From Aeromicrobium sp. 9AM (lineage in GTDB: Bacteria; Actinomycetota; Actinomycetes; Propionibacteriales; Nocardioidaceae): 64,000 nt of DNA. Under the pieces are notes generated by a model. That model had not been told where the DNA came from, ran no database searches, and saw only the letters and a program-made list of their open reading frames with translations. The DNA is taken from positions 248,001 to 312,000 of the forward strand of contig NZ_LR733303.1 of NCBI RefSeq assembly GCF_902506105.1, in the 5' to 3' direction. Positions 25,807 to 34,980 of this stretch are shown here, piece by piece. The translations under genes and the position numbers were made by a program. Position 1 is the stretch's first letter, and each line of letters starts with the position of its first letter.

Positions 25807-26532
25807 TCAGGTTGGCGAAGGGGTCGGCGTCGCCGGGGTCGAGGTGGTTGGTGTGTTTGGCGGGGTCTTGGCAGCGTCATCATCGCGCGCGACCCATGCG
25901 GCCAGCGCGCACAACACCAAACCAGCAATCAGCAGGGCTATGGCACCACGTGTTGCTTTCCCGAACTCAGCAAAGAGCCCCTTGATCGCATCGATCACGT
26001 CTGCCGGATCGGCCACTGCCGACCGGCGTGACACGCCAGGCACGCCGCTGAGTGAGTGACCGCGGTAGTCCACGATGAGGACGTACGCCGCTGCCGCGAG
26101 AATAAGGACCCCGGCAGTGAAGAGCAGGCCGGCAATGACGCGTTCGGTGGTTCCATCGCCGTTGCCGCGAACGGCATAAATCCAAGCGGGGAGGGCAAGG
26201 AATGCGCCGGCTCCGGCGAGAACGCCGGCGAGAATCCTCGCGAACTTCGTTGGCCACTGGATGGGGGTTTCGACCGGCTCCAGGGATACTTCAACTCGCT
26301 CGGACGAGACGACCTTCTCCCCAACACTTACCCGGGCCGAGTACCAGCCGACTGCGTCTGGTTTGCCGACGACCCGAAGTTGGCTCTTTGTCTCGCCAGG
26401 AATGGGTCCGTCTTCGAAGTGCCACTCGTAGGTTGCGTCACCATCAAGTGAAGGCTTCGCGATGAAACTTCTTGTTTGCCCCACCTCAAGCGCGAGGGTG
26501 GGAGGTTGCACATCAACTGTGAAATCGGCCAT
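25807..26532 (-). CDS. Membrane protein with N-terminal Ig-like domain
   Basis: A 241-aa protein. Residues 1-85 form an immunoglobulin-like sandwich (VGQTRSFIAKPSLDGDATYE, VGKPDAVGWYSARVSVG), without a signal peptide. Then come two helices (ILAGVLAGAGAFLALPAWIY, VIAGLLFTAGVLILAAAAYV), a ~45-residue loop, a third helix (AIALLIAGLVLCALAAWVA) and a Thr/Pro tail. GGGGACGAG lies upstream of the ATG at 26532. Topology unclear; the Ig-like part could face the cytoplasm. No family known. Confidence 0.6.
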   Translation of the reverse strand: MADFTVDVQPPTLALEVGQTRSFIAKPSLDGDATYEWHFEDGPIPGETKSQLRVVGKPDAVGWYSARVSVGEKVVSSERVEVSLEPVETPIQWPTKFARILAGVLAGAGAFLALPAWIYAVRGNGDGTTERVIAGLLFTAGVLILAAAAYVLIVDYRGHSLSGVPGVSRRSAVADPADVIDAIKGLFAEFGKATRGAIALLIAGLVLCALAAWVARDDDAAKTPPNTPTTSTPATPTPSPT

Positions 26533-26768
26533 CTTCGTCTCCGATTGCTCGTCCCCTGAAACCGCAGACTACTCGCGTTGAGAAGGCACGTATCGCTAAC
26601 CGGATGATCGCTCCCGGGTTGGCTCCTGTCACCGGACTCAACAGACCGCGCGCTTGGCCCGGCCGACACAGCCACTTAGGTCGAGCCTTGCTTCCCGTGC
26701 GGCGCAGAACGGTTTGCCGCGTTCCACAGGTCAGACGTCGACCGTTTGCGAGTCGTTACGCTAGCGAA

Positions 26769-28454
26769 ATGTCGTCTCGAACTCCGTTTCGCTGTCCCTT
26801 TTGTGGCGGTGCGGGTGCCAAGAATCGCGAGCATGTGTGGGCTCAGTGGATGCGGAAGTCGGTGGGCGCACAGCAACTGCTCAGGGGCGCGACAGGGCGG
26901 CGAATTCCCGTTGCCGTCGGTGGTCTTCAGACCGACGAACGCGGGAAATATCAGTTGGTGGAGCGCGACATCGTTCGCGTCGCGGAACTGCTCCCTCACG
27001 TGACCATCGACGTTTGTCGCGAATGCAACGGTGGGTGGATGAAGCGGCTCGAGGACGACGTCAAGAAGCTCCTTGGCCCTTGGTCCGTCGCGGGTTGGCC
27101 ATTTCGTCTCGATCAAGATGCACAGACTGCGCTAACGACATGGGCGACGAAGTCCTGGATGGGGTACGCGCTAATTCACAAGCAAGACAAGGGGCCCTTT
27201 ACGGCCGGGGAGCGACGAACCATGGCTGACGCCCCCGCCCCTTTGGCCCGAACGCGGGTCTGGATTGTGCATTCCGACGCATCCTCAGCTCGTGTAGCAA
27301 TGGGACTGCAGACGACTCTCCTGAAGCCGCTGGAGCAAGTTCCAGACGTGACCACAGAAATCGACAACGCAGGGTTCGGTTTCCTCGCATACAACGAACT
27401 GGCCTTCTTTCTCGTTGTCGCCCCACAACCAAACTCCCAGCTGCTGGATGCGGTTGAGGAGCAGATGGACTCATCCGGTTACGCCAAACGGATCTGGCCT
27501 CCGTCTGCGCCGGAAAGCTTTCCGCGACAGTGCGCACCGTCGCATGTGATGTCCGAACTTCTCGCAATTCCAGGCAACTTTCAAAAGGCTGCCGAGTTGC
27601 CCGTTGTCGGTCTGAGCAAGTCCGAACTCGAGCAGGTACGGCGGGCCCACGCGGTCGGCCTGAATACTCAGCAGATCCGCGCCATCTGGCAGCCCGAGTC
27701 TCTGGCTCAGCTTGAGCGAAAGCGCATCTCAGATGACCCGGACGGGTACGGGAAGACGTGGCGTCCGTACCGGGTCCTCGGCGGAATCGATTGGCACGGG
27801 GGACGCTTTGAGGCTGCAGTCGAGCACTACAGAACAGCACAACGCCTTGGCGCAACCGTCCAAGACATTGGGTCGCAGATGTGCGAGGCCCTCATGTTCG
27901 CGGGGGAGTACGCCGAAGCTCAGCGCATGTGCGAAGACGTCATAGCGCAAGGCCCCAACGAATGGCAGGACATGTTCCGCAAAGCCATACTCTACGAAGT
28001 TATCGAACAGTTCGGTCTCGAGCGACAAAAGCGCCGCTGGCGTCGCGAAGACATCACCGTCACTGTCAGCGACGACACAATCCATGCGGCCAAGCGTCAC
28101 CTGCGGAGGACGGATGCGCTGGACGTCGTGTCCTGGAGCGTCCTCGCCCATGATGTTCGCCGCGGCACAAGACTGAGCACCATCATGGCCAGCGCCTACT
28201 TAGGGCAATCAGGCTTGGCATGGTTTCTACTCACCTGCCAGGTGGCGTCGTTCCCGGACGAAGAGCCGCTCCGCGGCGTGGTTGCTGACGCCCTGGCAGA
28301 GTCGCCCGAAATTGTGGCCGAGGTACTGGAGGAGTTCGAGGAGGTGGACGCACACGAACTCAGGGATGCGCGCCAATTCGTCGAAGACTGCTCCCAGCGC
28401 TCGATAGCGCAAGCTCGCACGAGCCCGTCCTCCCTCACCCGGGCGGGTCACTGA
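26769..28454 (+). CDS. HNH-like zinc-binding protein with TPR-like C-terminus (copy 2)
   Basis: A 561-aa near-copy of the 11203 protein. The zinc/HNH-like pattern is kept (CPFCGGAGAKNREHVWAQWM, VCRECNGGWMKRLE), as are the TPR-like helices (WHGGRFEAAVEHYRTAQRLG). The ATG at 26769 is the equivalent start and lies 6 nt after TACGCT, again suggesting a leaderless mRNA. A longer frame to 26604 is open but lacks homology to copy 1. The last ~20 residues differ (ARTSPSSLTRAGH). The two copies differ throughout, so the duplication is old or they entered separately. Confidence 0.7.
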   Translation: MSSRTPFRCPFCGGAGAKNREHVWAQWMRKSVGAQQLLRGATGRRIPVAVGGLQTDERGKYQLVERDIVRVAELLPHVTIDVCRECNGGWMKRLEDDVKKLLGPWSVAGWPFRLDQDAQTALTTWATKSWMGYALIHKQDKGPFTAGERRTMADAPAPLARTRVWIVHSDASSARVAMGLQTTLLKPLEQVPDVTTEIDNAGFGFLAYNELAFFLVVAPQPNSQLLDAVEEQMDSSGYAKRIWPPSAPESFPRQCAPSHVMSELLAIPGNFQKAAELPVVGLSKSELEQVRRAHAVGLNTQQIRAIWQPESLAQLERKRISDDPDGYGKTWRPYRVLGGIDWHGGRFEAAVEHYRTAQRLGATVQDIGSQMCEALMFAGEYAEAQRMCEDVIAQGPNEWQDMFRKAILYEVIEQFGLERQKRRWRREDITVTVSDDTIHAAKRHLRRTDALDVVSWSVLAHDVRRGTRLSTIMASAYLGQSGLAWFLLTCQVASFPDEEPLRGVVADALAESPEIVAEVLEEFEEVDAHELRDARQFVEDCSQRSIAQARTSPSSLTRAGH

Positions 28455-28615
28455 ATAGGTGCATCGCCGGGTCGCGGCGACGCTGTGACCTCTGGCGGGG
28501 GTGTTGGGTCGGCGGGGCGCTCCAGCAACACTGCCCGACGTGCGACTGTGTATTTCTCTCCGGTCATGGCCATTCTGGCCCGAACCTCGACCTTGAAGTT
28601 GCGGTTCTTCGTCAT
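28448..28615 (-). CDS. Small basic protein
   Basis: A 55-aa protein with AAGGAAC before the ATG at 28615. Its front half (KNRNFKVEVRARMAMTGEKY, then TVARRA) is a motif seen in many short actinobacterial proteins of unknown function. The rear half is Pro-rich. It overlaps the end of the second HNH-like gene by 7 nt on the opposite strand. Confidence 0.6.
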   Translation of the reverse strand: MTKNRNFKVEVRARMAMTGEKYTVARRAVLLERPADPTPPPEVTASPRPGDAPIQ

Positions 28616-29014
28616 GAGTTGTTCCTTCTTTCGGTCGGCAAGTAGCGGTGCCATGTGTGGTGATGGTGTGTCGGAACCAGAGCGCCTGCGGCGGGCGCCG
28701 CCTTCGACCTGGTGTGGCTCGCTCGCCGGGTTACATGTTCCATTCGGGGCGCACGCGGTAGCGCTTTTGTCCGGGGTTGGGTTGGATTTGGGACTGTGCC
28801 GAATGCGCGCGACGCCGCAGTGTTTGCTTGATGCGGCAGGATCGGGTGGCGACGTTCAGGACCTCCGCGCGGCGACCGCTCGATCACCCTTTGTATCCGG
28901 GGCCATATATAGGCTAGGTGCATCCGCGCTCGTCAGAACATGACGTGGTACAGGGCGCGGCGCGTGTCCTCCGTTGACCGTCAGTGGTCTCAGCTCGTCG
29001 ATAGAGTCTCCGCT
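28616..29014. other. Gene-free stretch before the DUF4062 gene
   Basis: No gene supported. ATATATAG near 28910 and GATAGAGT at ~29000, 7 nt before the next ATG, could be -10 elements; the second would give a leaderless transcript for the DUF4062 gene. Confidence 0.3.
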
Positions 29015-30091
29015 ATGGGTCAAGCGCACGAAACTCGGCACCAGGTCTTCGTCAGTTCAACGTACTTGGACTTGGTCGAGGAGCGTCGCGCCGTCATCCA
29101 GGCGTTGCTTGAACTCGACTGCTTCCCCGCCGGCATGGAGATGTTCCCGGCCGCAAATGAGGACCAGTGGTCGCTTATCCAAGAGGTCATTCGACTCAGC
29201 GATTACTACGTGGTCATCGTGGGCGGTCGATACGGCTCGGTTACGCCGGAGGGGGTGAGTTATACCGAGAAGGAATATGACTTCGCTGTGGAGTGCGGTA
29301 TCCCAGTGCTCGGATTCGTCCACGCCGATCCCGCCTCCATCCCTGTCGGGATGTCGGACATAGACGAGGAAGCTCGTGAACGGCTTGAGGCGTTTCGTAC
29401 GAAGGTCAGGTCGCGGATGGTGAAGGAGTACAGGACCGCGGACGAACTGGCGTCGGTCGTGTCACGTGGCTTGATCCGGGCAATGAAGCAGCACGATCGC
29501 CCCGGTTGGGTTCGGGGCGACCAAGCTATGACGGAAGCGACACGGACCGCGATCGCAGAGCTTCGTGCGGCTCTGGCCGAAGCGCAAAAGGAGCGACTGC
29601 AGCAAGCTCAGAACGAAGGGGCTTCCGAAGTCGATGAGACGTTTGAGCACGGTGAGGACGCCGTAGCTTTGCAGTTCGACGCACGGTACTGGAGCGGCTA
29701 TGACTTCAAGACGCAAGCCATCGAGCTGGAGTTCACCTGGGATGAAATCGTTGGTGGATTAGGTCCCCTTATGTTGGATGAGGCACCTGAATCGCTCCTT
29801 AAGTCGACTTTCGAGCAACTCGCTACCCGAGCGTTGCACGAAATTGAAGACGGAGGCTGGAGAGGAACGGAGAACCTCACGGTCCACGTCCAAGCAGATT
29901 CGTGGGGCATTGTTGTGGTGCAGTTGCGAGCACTCGGCATCATCACAAACGGAGCTAGGAAACGAACCCCGGCGGACAAGGCGGTCTACTGGAAGTTGAC
30001 TCCCGCTGGGGACGCCTATTTAGTTAAGTTGACCGCGATCAGGCGGGACACTGCTGGGCCGGAGGTGGCTGAGACGCCGGTCCAGAGCTGA
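29015..30091 (+). CDS. DUF4062 (TIR-like) protein with winged-helix-like C-terminus
   Basis: A 358-aa protein. Residues ~8-130 match DUF4062: HQVFVSSTYLDLVEERRAV, then CFPAGMEMFPA, SDYYVVIVGGRYGSV and SYTEKEYDFAVECGIPVLGF. DUF4062 is a flavodoxin/TIR-like fold used as sensor or effector domain, often in defence genes. A helical linker (~175-215) is followed by a domain ending in a winged-helix-like stretch (RALGIITNGARKRTPADKAV, then WKLTPAGDAYLVKL). The start at 29015 keeps the family's usual short lead. Immediate neighbours are on the other strand, so it stands alone. Confidence 0.8.
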   Translation: MGQAHETRHQVFVSSTYLDLVEERRAVIQALLELDCFPAGMEMFPAANEDQWSLIQEVIRLSDYYVVIVGGRYGSVTPEGVSYTEKEYDFAVECGIPVLGFVHADPASIPVGMSDIDEEARERLEAFRTKVRSRMVKEYRTADELASVVSRGLIRAMKQHDRPGWVRGDQAMTEATRTAIAELRAALAEAQKERLQQAQNEGASEVDETFEHGEDAVALQFDARYWSGYDFKTQAIELEFTWDEIVGGLGPLMLDEAPESLLKSTFEQLATRALHEIEDGGWRGTENLTVHVQADSWGIVVVQLRALGIITNGARKRTPADKAVYWKLTPAGDAYLVKLTAIRRDTAGPEVAETPVQS

Positions 30092-30346
30092 CGCCCCGAC
30101 GCCCCGTTCGGCGAGATGGTCGAGCCTTCGGTCAGCAGCGTCATTTCATCGCACGACCGCGTCAGATTCGCCGCCAGTGACGCGCCGCGGCGAGCCCCAG
30201 GCCAGTTCATCCGGTCCAAATCGTATGAGCTGGCGAAGGTACGGAAAATGACGGCCGCTGGGTCACCGCCGGCGATCGCCGGAGGTTGTTGTAAAAGGGC
30301 GCATCGGAGTTCAGGGAACCTAATCATCGCCTTGATCTCGGTGCGC

Positions 30347-30937
30347 TCATGGGTTCTGGATGGCTCGTGCCAGGCCGGAGCCAGTGGAGGAGGCCCAGCC
30401 AAAAGCACGGAACCATACGAAGATGACCACGAGCCACGGGATCATTACCTGCCAATTCTCGGCAGTTACGGCATCCCGGAGCCCGAATATCAGGATGCCA
30501 ATTCCTCCAAGGGTGCCTACTGCCACCCCTGCCGCCAACGGCAAAACGTCTCCATGCTTCATTGCCCACCAGTCGATGACGAGGAAGTACGCGGTGATCG
30601 AAGCCTGAACGCGGAATAGTCCTTCTGAAGATGTGACGCCGAGGAATGTGGTCACTTGAGGATCTGCCAACACCTCGGTAGCGACGCCGATAGTGGTGGT
30701 TGTTGCTACGACGTGAGATGCGAGAAAGAGGCCCAGGGCGCGCACCCGCCGCGACGAACGGGCGAACAATGCGACAGCCTGCTGTTCAGATGCGTACACT
30801 CCGGTTTCGATCCGGTCAGCGAACTGGTACACCGCAATAGCGGTTCCGATCACCGCAACGATTGCCGCGGGTACGCCGGCGTCGCGGAGAAGATCGAGCA
30901 GCCGTTCAGATATCTCTTGCGATCCACCCAGGACCAT
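30347..30937 (-). CDS. Multi-pass membrane protein
   Basis: A 196-aa protein with about five hydrophobic segments: VPAAIVAVIGTAIAVYQFAD, LGLFLASHVVATTTTIGVAT, ITAYFLVIDWWAMK, VGTLGGIGILIFGL and MIPWLVVIFVWFRAFGW. Its ATG shares one base with the stop of the upstream gene (TGATG), so translation is coupled. No family recognised. Confidence 0.6.
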   Translation of the reverse strand: MVLGGSQEISERLLDLLRDAGVPAAIVAVIGTAIAVYQFADRIETGVYASEQQAVALFARSSRRVRALGLFLASHVVATTTTIGVATEVLADPQVTTFLGVTSSEGLFRVQASITAYFLVIDWWAMKHGDVLPLAAGVAVGTLGGIGILIFGLRDAVTAENWQVMIPWLVVIFVWFRAFGWASSTGSGLARAIQNP

Positions 30938-31293
30938 CAGAGAAGCTGAAACACGGAGTCCACGAAGCGCTGAACCTCTTTCCGCATGCCTGCCCCCTGT
31001 ACTTGAGCCGTCACGCGGCGGCTTCCCCCGTCATCGAAAACGTTGAAGATGACCTGCCATCCTTGGTTGAGTGTCATGTTCATGGAGTTGGTAACGCTTC
31101 CACCCCAATGCCACCCGACGCGCCAAGCCGGTTGTTCCCCTGCGGATGCGAACGGATCGTCGTTTGCATCCGGTGTGAATGGGCCGTAGGAATACGAACT
31201 CACCCCCGTTGAAACGTTGCTACGAGTTCCAAGCCGACGCATCATCCCCATGAATCGGCGCTCCTGGCCGACCTCTTTGATCACGTCGGACAC
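30937..31293 (-). CDS. Hypothetical protein coupled to the membrane protein
   Basis: 118 aa from the GTG at 31293. The frame looks coding for another 18 codons upstream (AYEFTNGPKVTPRTIQQ). There, AGGAG sits 5 nt before an ATA codon at 31347, where an ATG would be expected. So the true start may be ATA at 31347 (136 aa), or a start codon has mutated. The protein is Trp/Asn-rich in the middle (EQPAWRVGWHWGGSVTNSMN). It is coupled to the next gene by TGATG. No family recognised. Confidence 0.55.
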   Translation of the reverse strand: MSDVIKEVGQERRFMGMMRRLGTRSNVSTGVSSYSYGPFTPDANDDPFASAGEQPAWRVGWHWGGSVTNSMNMTLNQGWQVIFNVFDDGGSRRVTAQVQGAGMRKEVQRFVDSVFQLL

Positions 31294-31377
31294 CTGCTGA
31301 ATGGTCCGCGGTGTGACTTTGGGACCATTTGTGAACTCGTAGGCTATTTTCGCTCCTGATCTCTGAACGTTCAGGCG

Positions 31378-31581
31378 TCAGCGTAGGGGCCTGCTGTGGC
31401 ACCTGCCTCCGAAATGCTCAGAATGTGATGTGTTCGCAGGGCGCGCCTCATTTGGTGCGTCGGATGAGATTTCAAGCAGGTTGAGCTTGATCGACGTGGA
31501 TGCGATAAGCCGGAACTTCGCTCCATCCTTCGCGATGGGTGTGGCGAGGACCTGTGTGCCGGCACCATCATTCCGCCACAT
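31378..31581 (-). CDS. Small ORF following the HEPN-like gene
   Basis: A 67-aa frame whose ATG lies 2 nt after the stop of the upstream HEPN-like gene. The first ~45 residues look coding (GAGTQVLATPIAKDGAKFRL); the end is less so. No ribosome site beyond the upstream gene's own translation. Low confidence; it could be a partner protein or a truncated remnant. Confidence 0.35.
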   Translation of the reverse strand: MWRNDGAGTQVLATPIAKDGAKFRLIASTSIKLNLLEISSDAPNEARPANTSHSEHFGGRCHSRPLR

Positions 31582-31583
31582 CT

Positions 31584-32204
31584 TCAGACTGGTGAACTGA
31601 ACTCCCAGTCCCCGTTGATGTCCAGACGCAAGTGCCCGTCCATCAGGGCGAGGTATCTGGGAAGGCCGCTGACCTGACGCCGAGAACGGGGCGATTCTGA
31701 AAAGCGTGGAAGAACTTCATGCAGCGCCATGAACAGTCCGGAGACGCGGGCGGCTGCGTGCTCCAACGCCGTTTGAGCATTCTCGACTGTCTGGGTGGTC
31801 GTTCTTGAGCACACCCCGTTTCCTGCTTGCCTAGGGTCGGGACCGACGAGGTTCCAAAGCGGCTCCTCGCCCTCGCTGCCGTCAGACTCCAGCATCCAAA
31901 GATTGTGGACGATCTGGTTTCGTAGCCCGCTTGCGTCCCTTGCTGCCTCAAGTGCACGGACGCCCGCGTCAATGACTGTTGGCGTCACACCTGAGTGCCG
32001 CAGTCGCGCCACGCAGTCGTTCACGAGTCGATCAGCTCCAAGGAAGCCGGCGGGACTGTTCTCAAGGGATGGATTAGGGTCGAGGGCTTCACGAACGTTC
32101 CGTAGTCCGTATTCAACACGGGCGTGGGCGCGGACGACTCGTCCAATCGTCAGCGAGAGCGTGTCCTCGTCAGTCAGAAGACGGTCGGGGTCATGTGGCG
32201 CCAT
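31584..32204 (-). CDS. HEPN-like hypothetical protein
   Basis: A 206-aa helical protein. It carries LRNQIVHNLWML (residues ~95-106), in which R-N-Q-I-V-H fits the R-x4-H signature of HEPN ribonucleases, on helices typical of that fold. N-terminal SLTIGRVVRAHARVEYGLRN is the other likely long helix. HEPN proteins often act in toxin-antitoxin or phage defence, usually with a partner. The short ORF at 31378 or the 31293 gene could be that partner (inference). No nucleotidyltransferase is adjacent. Confidence 0.5.
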   Translation of the reverse strand: MAPHDPDRLLTDEDTLSLTIGRVVRAHARVEYGLRNVREALDPNPSLENSPAGFLGADRLVNDCVARLRHSGVTPTVIDAGVRALEAARDASGLRNQIVHNLWMLESDGSEGEEPLWNLVGPDPRQAGNGVCSRTTTQTVENAQTALEHAAARVSGLFMALHEVLPRFSESPRSRRQVSGLPRYLALMDGHLRLDINGDWEFSSPV

Positions 32205-32458
32205 GATCGAACGATACGACCAATCTGGACACGCTTCGAGGGCTTCACGGCGCCGACGACGGACCCAACGATCTGGACCCTCGTCTCGCTCGGCGCTCTT
32301 CCCAACTGCGTAGTTTGAGCGGCATCAGGGTGGGCTTCAGCCAAGAAGAAGCCTTGCGTTCGGGCTTTGTCCGCCACGCGGAACGTGTCGTCAGTGTTCT
32401 CCAATATTGCGGGTAGGGACGCACTAGGGTGAGGCGTTCTACCGACCTAGGGACACTC

Positions 32459-33250
32459 ATGAAGAAGCACGCTCTTGCCGTCTCGATCGCACTCGTTGCG
32501 GTCGTCTTTCTGAGCGCGTGCGGCGGTGATCCAAAGGTCGAGTCTGCAAAGGGCGATACGACTGCCAAAAGCGTCGACAACGACGAGCCGAAGGCTGCCA
32601 GCAAGAACGTCAAAGAGTACTTCGAAGCGGTCGTCTCCGGTGATCCTGACCAACTCGGTGACGCAATGAAGCTCGTGGTTCCTGGATCCGTCGCCGAGGC
32701 TTACCTCAAGTACCAACGAGCCGGCGTCGATGCCTCCATCGATAACGGTTCACCAGACGAGGCAACAGAGTTGGAAACGGTTGATGACGGTTTCAAGGAC
32801 TGTTCGAATCCGGACGACCCGTCCGACTGTGTGACCTGGGCCGACTTCGAGGCGACTGCCGGCAAGCTCGCAAACTTCACCGTCAACAACGTGCCGCTCA
32901 ACAAGCGCATCACCGTCGGTGACGGCAGCAAGGTGAGCGCCGGACAACTCGGGACGGTGGAGTTTCTCGTCGCCTATCAATCTGTGCAATCGGGCGATCT
33001 TTTCGTAATTGTGAAGGTGGCGAGCAAGGGTGCACCGGTGGCCATCAACTCGGGCAATGCGGCATACCGCGGAGTCGACAAACGACAGTCGCAGAACTCG
33101 TCGTACTACGGCGTCGAAGAGCTAGAAGCAGATTCCACCGGGACCCTCGGCCTCATTTTCACCAAAGCCAAGGTTGGCGGAACCCTTACGCTCACCCTCA
33201 ATTCTGAGGACTACATGCAGACGTCCAAAGCGAAGATCAAAACGCAGTAA
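32459..33250 (+). CDS. Lipoprotein of unknown function
   Basis: A 263-aa protein. The signal peptide KKHALAVSIALVAVVFLSAC ends in lipobox LSAC. An acidic linker (ESAKGDTTAKSVDNDEPKAA) and a domain of ~200 residues follow, with two Cys (DCSNPDDPSDC). The ATG at 32459 has AGGGA 6 nt upstream; an in-frame ATG at 32429 would bury the signal. No family recognised. It is convergent with the membrane gene at 33286. Confidence 0.7.
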   Translation: MKKHALAVSIALVAVVFLSACGGDPKVESAKGDTTAKSVDNDEPKAASKNVKEYFEAVVSGDPDQLGDAMKLVVPGSVAEAYLKYQRAGVDASIDNGSPDEATELETVDDGFKDCSNPDDPSDCVTWADFEATAGKLANFTVNNVPLNKRITVGDGSKVSAGQLGTVEFLVAYQSVQSGDLFVIVKVASKGAPVAINSGNAAYRGVDKRQSQNSSYYGVEELEADSTGTLGLIFTKAKVGGTLTLTLNSEDYMQTSKAKIKTQ

Positions 33251-33285
33251 TCGTCGGGCTGAGGTCTCGACGCTGACAACGGAGG

Positions 33286-34119
33286 TCAGCGAGCGCCATA
33301 AGCGAACGCGGAGTTCCAGGCTGCGAGTACCGGCCCGAGAGCGGCGACGACGCCCGCGACGATCAGGGCCTTGCGGAACACCGTCGTTGGTCGGCTGACC
33401 ATCGTGGCCGCCTCATCGGCTGTCAAGTCAGGCCACTTGTCGAGCACGAATACGACCGTGGCGGCAACGATCTCGGCACGCACAACAGACTCGTTGACTT
33501 CATCGTCGAGGTAGCGCTGCTCGAGCTTGCCAAGTTTTACCGCGAGTCCGATCCGCCCACGGAGCTGCCATTGCGCCGCCGTGCTGGTCCGATATCGCGT
33601 CGGCGGTGCCATCAACAACGTGTGCGTCACGACGCCAAGCGCTCGGCTCACCTGATCCTGCGTGGGGTCTTCGTAGTTCAGGATCCGCAGGACGTCGTCG
33701 CTCGCCGCGAGGGGCGGCCCTAAGGGAACAGCATGGTGACGCAGCCAAGATGCGATGAAGAATCCCACCACCGTCGGAAATACGACCCAGGTGAGCACTC
33801 GACCAAAAGCGACGTCGTCCATGTATCGCCCGAAGATCGATCCCAGGTTTGCATACGTAACCTCGACGTCGTCGGGTACGGGAACGATGGTCTTCGCGGA
33901 GGTTATAAAGAAAGCAAAGATTGCTAGGGACAGAGCCAAGAAGACGGCGAGACCGACTCGCTCGAACAGGGCGTGCTTGTGCCGAAGAGCCGCAACCCGC
34001 GCGTGGTACTGCGCAATTTCCTTGACCTGTCGGGCCTCGCTCAAGGTGTCGGCCGCGACCGCCTGGTAGGCGGTATTGATCTCCGAGCTCGCCGGGAGCC
34101 ATTCTGCGGCCTTGCGCAT
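33286..34119 (-). CDS. Membrane protein
   Basis: A 277-aa protein. A helical N-terminus (~50 aa) is followed by helices VGLAVFLALSLAIFAFFITS, VLTWVVFPTVVGFFIASWL and, at the C-terminus, ALIVAGVVAALGPVLAAWNS. Between them lies a cytoplasmic helical domain (RIGLAVKLGKLEQRYLDDEV, ADEAATMVSRPTTVFRKAL). No family recognised. Upstream 34120-34252 holds no gene. Confidence 0.6.
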   Translation of the reverse strand: MRKAAEWLPASSEINTAYQAVAADTLSEARQVKEIAQYHARVAALRHKHALFERVGLAVFLALSLAIFAFFITSAKTIVPVPDDVEVTYANLGSIFGRYMDDVAFGRVLTWVVFPTVVGFFIASWLRHHAVPLGPPLAASDDVLRILNYEDPTQDQVSRALGVVTHTLLMAPPTRYRTSTAAQWQLRGRIGLAVKLGKLEQRYLDDEVNESVVRAEIVAATVVFVLDKWPDLTADEAATMVSRPTTVFRKALIVAGVVAALGPVLAAWNSAFAYGAR

Positions 34120-34252
34120 GTGGTCAGCATGACCGCACAGATGCTGTTAGTCGTGGCATCACTCGCCAAATATGCCGACCAAATTGCAAACGTCAACAGT
34201 CAGCTTCGTTGTCAGCGGTCACGAGACCAGCATGTTGTGACAACACCAATGG

Positions 34253-34876
34253 TCAGGAGGGTGCCCGGCCCAACGCCACCGCGCCCCAGGTAAGCGAGAT
34301 CGGGCCAATCAAAACCACCCCAACCAGGGTCTGAACCACCAACTCCACCTTCCAGGCGACCTCAACCCCAGCATTCAACACGCGCCGCACACGCAGAGGC
34401 CCAGACACTCCCAATTCACGACAACACGACCGTCCCAGCCCAACCCCAAGCAGTTGAAGCACTAAACCCGACACATCTACCCAACCCTCGAACGGCAACC
34501 CGCCCAACCGGGCAACCTCCACGCCACTCACCGCATCCGCCAACTTCTCACGCCACTCATCGACATCAACGACACTTCCCAATTCCACGTATCGCGCGAG
34601 CATCTTCTCGGCGGCCCACACCTTTCCAAGAAGCTCCGCCGGCACCCGCACATCCCGACCCGTGGTTGGCAACCCTTCGCGCAGCGCCGCCATCAAGGCG
34701 TAGCCGATGACCTTCCATGGAACTTCGTGGTCGGCCTTTTCGCTAAGTGCAGCACAGCCAGACGGCACGCAAAGGCAGTGGTCTGCGATGCCTAGTTCTG
34801 CCTCCAAGACCTGTTCGAACGTCAGAGGTCCTTGGCACGGGCAGATGGGATCCGACCTCGAATGGTTGCGCGGCAT
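34253..34876 (-). CDS. Hypothetical protein with Cys-rich N-terminus
   Basis: A 207-aa protein, start taken at the ATG at 34876. The N-terminus carries clustered cysteines (CPCQ, then DHCLCVPSGC). The middle is helical (VPAELLGKVWAAEKMLARY) and a hydrophobic end (VVQTLVGVVLIGPISLTWGA) may insert in the membrane. It is divergent from the recombinase operon. No family recognised. Confidence 0.45.
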   Translation of the reverse strand: MPRNHSRSDPICPCQGPLTFEQVLEAELGIADHCLCVPSGCAALSEKADHEVPWKVIGYALMAALREGLPTTGRDVRVPAELLGKVWAAEKMLARYVELGSVVDVDEWREKLADAVSGVEVARLGGLPFEGWVDVSGLVLQLLGVGLGRSCCRELGVSGPLRVRRVLNAGVEVAWKVELVVQTLVGVVLIGPISLTWGAVALGRAPS

Positions 34877-34980
34877 CACGTGGCCTGCACTGTTCCAGAG
34901 CAGAGGCAGGCCCACACGGGTTTCTTCGCCTCACCCGGTGCGGGTCCCCAGTGATGGTGATGCGAAATAACTTGTGACAG

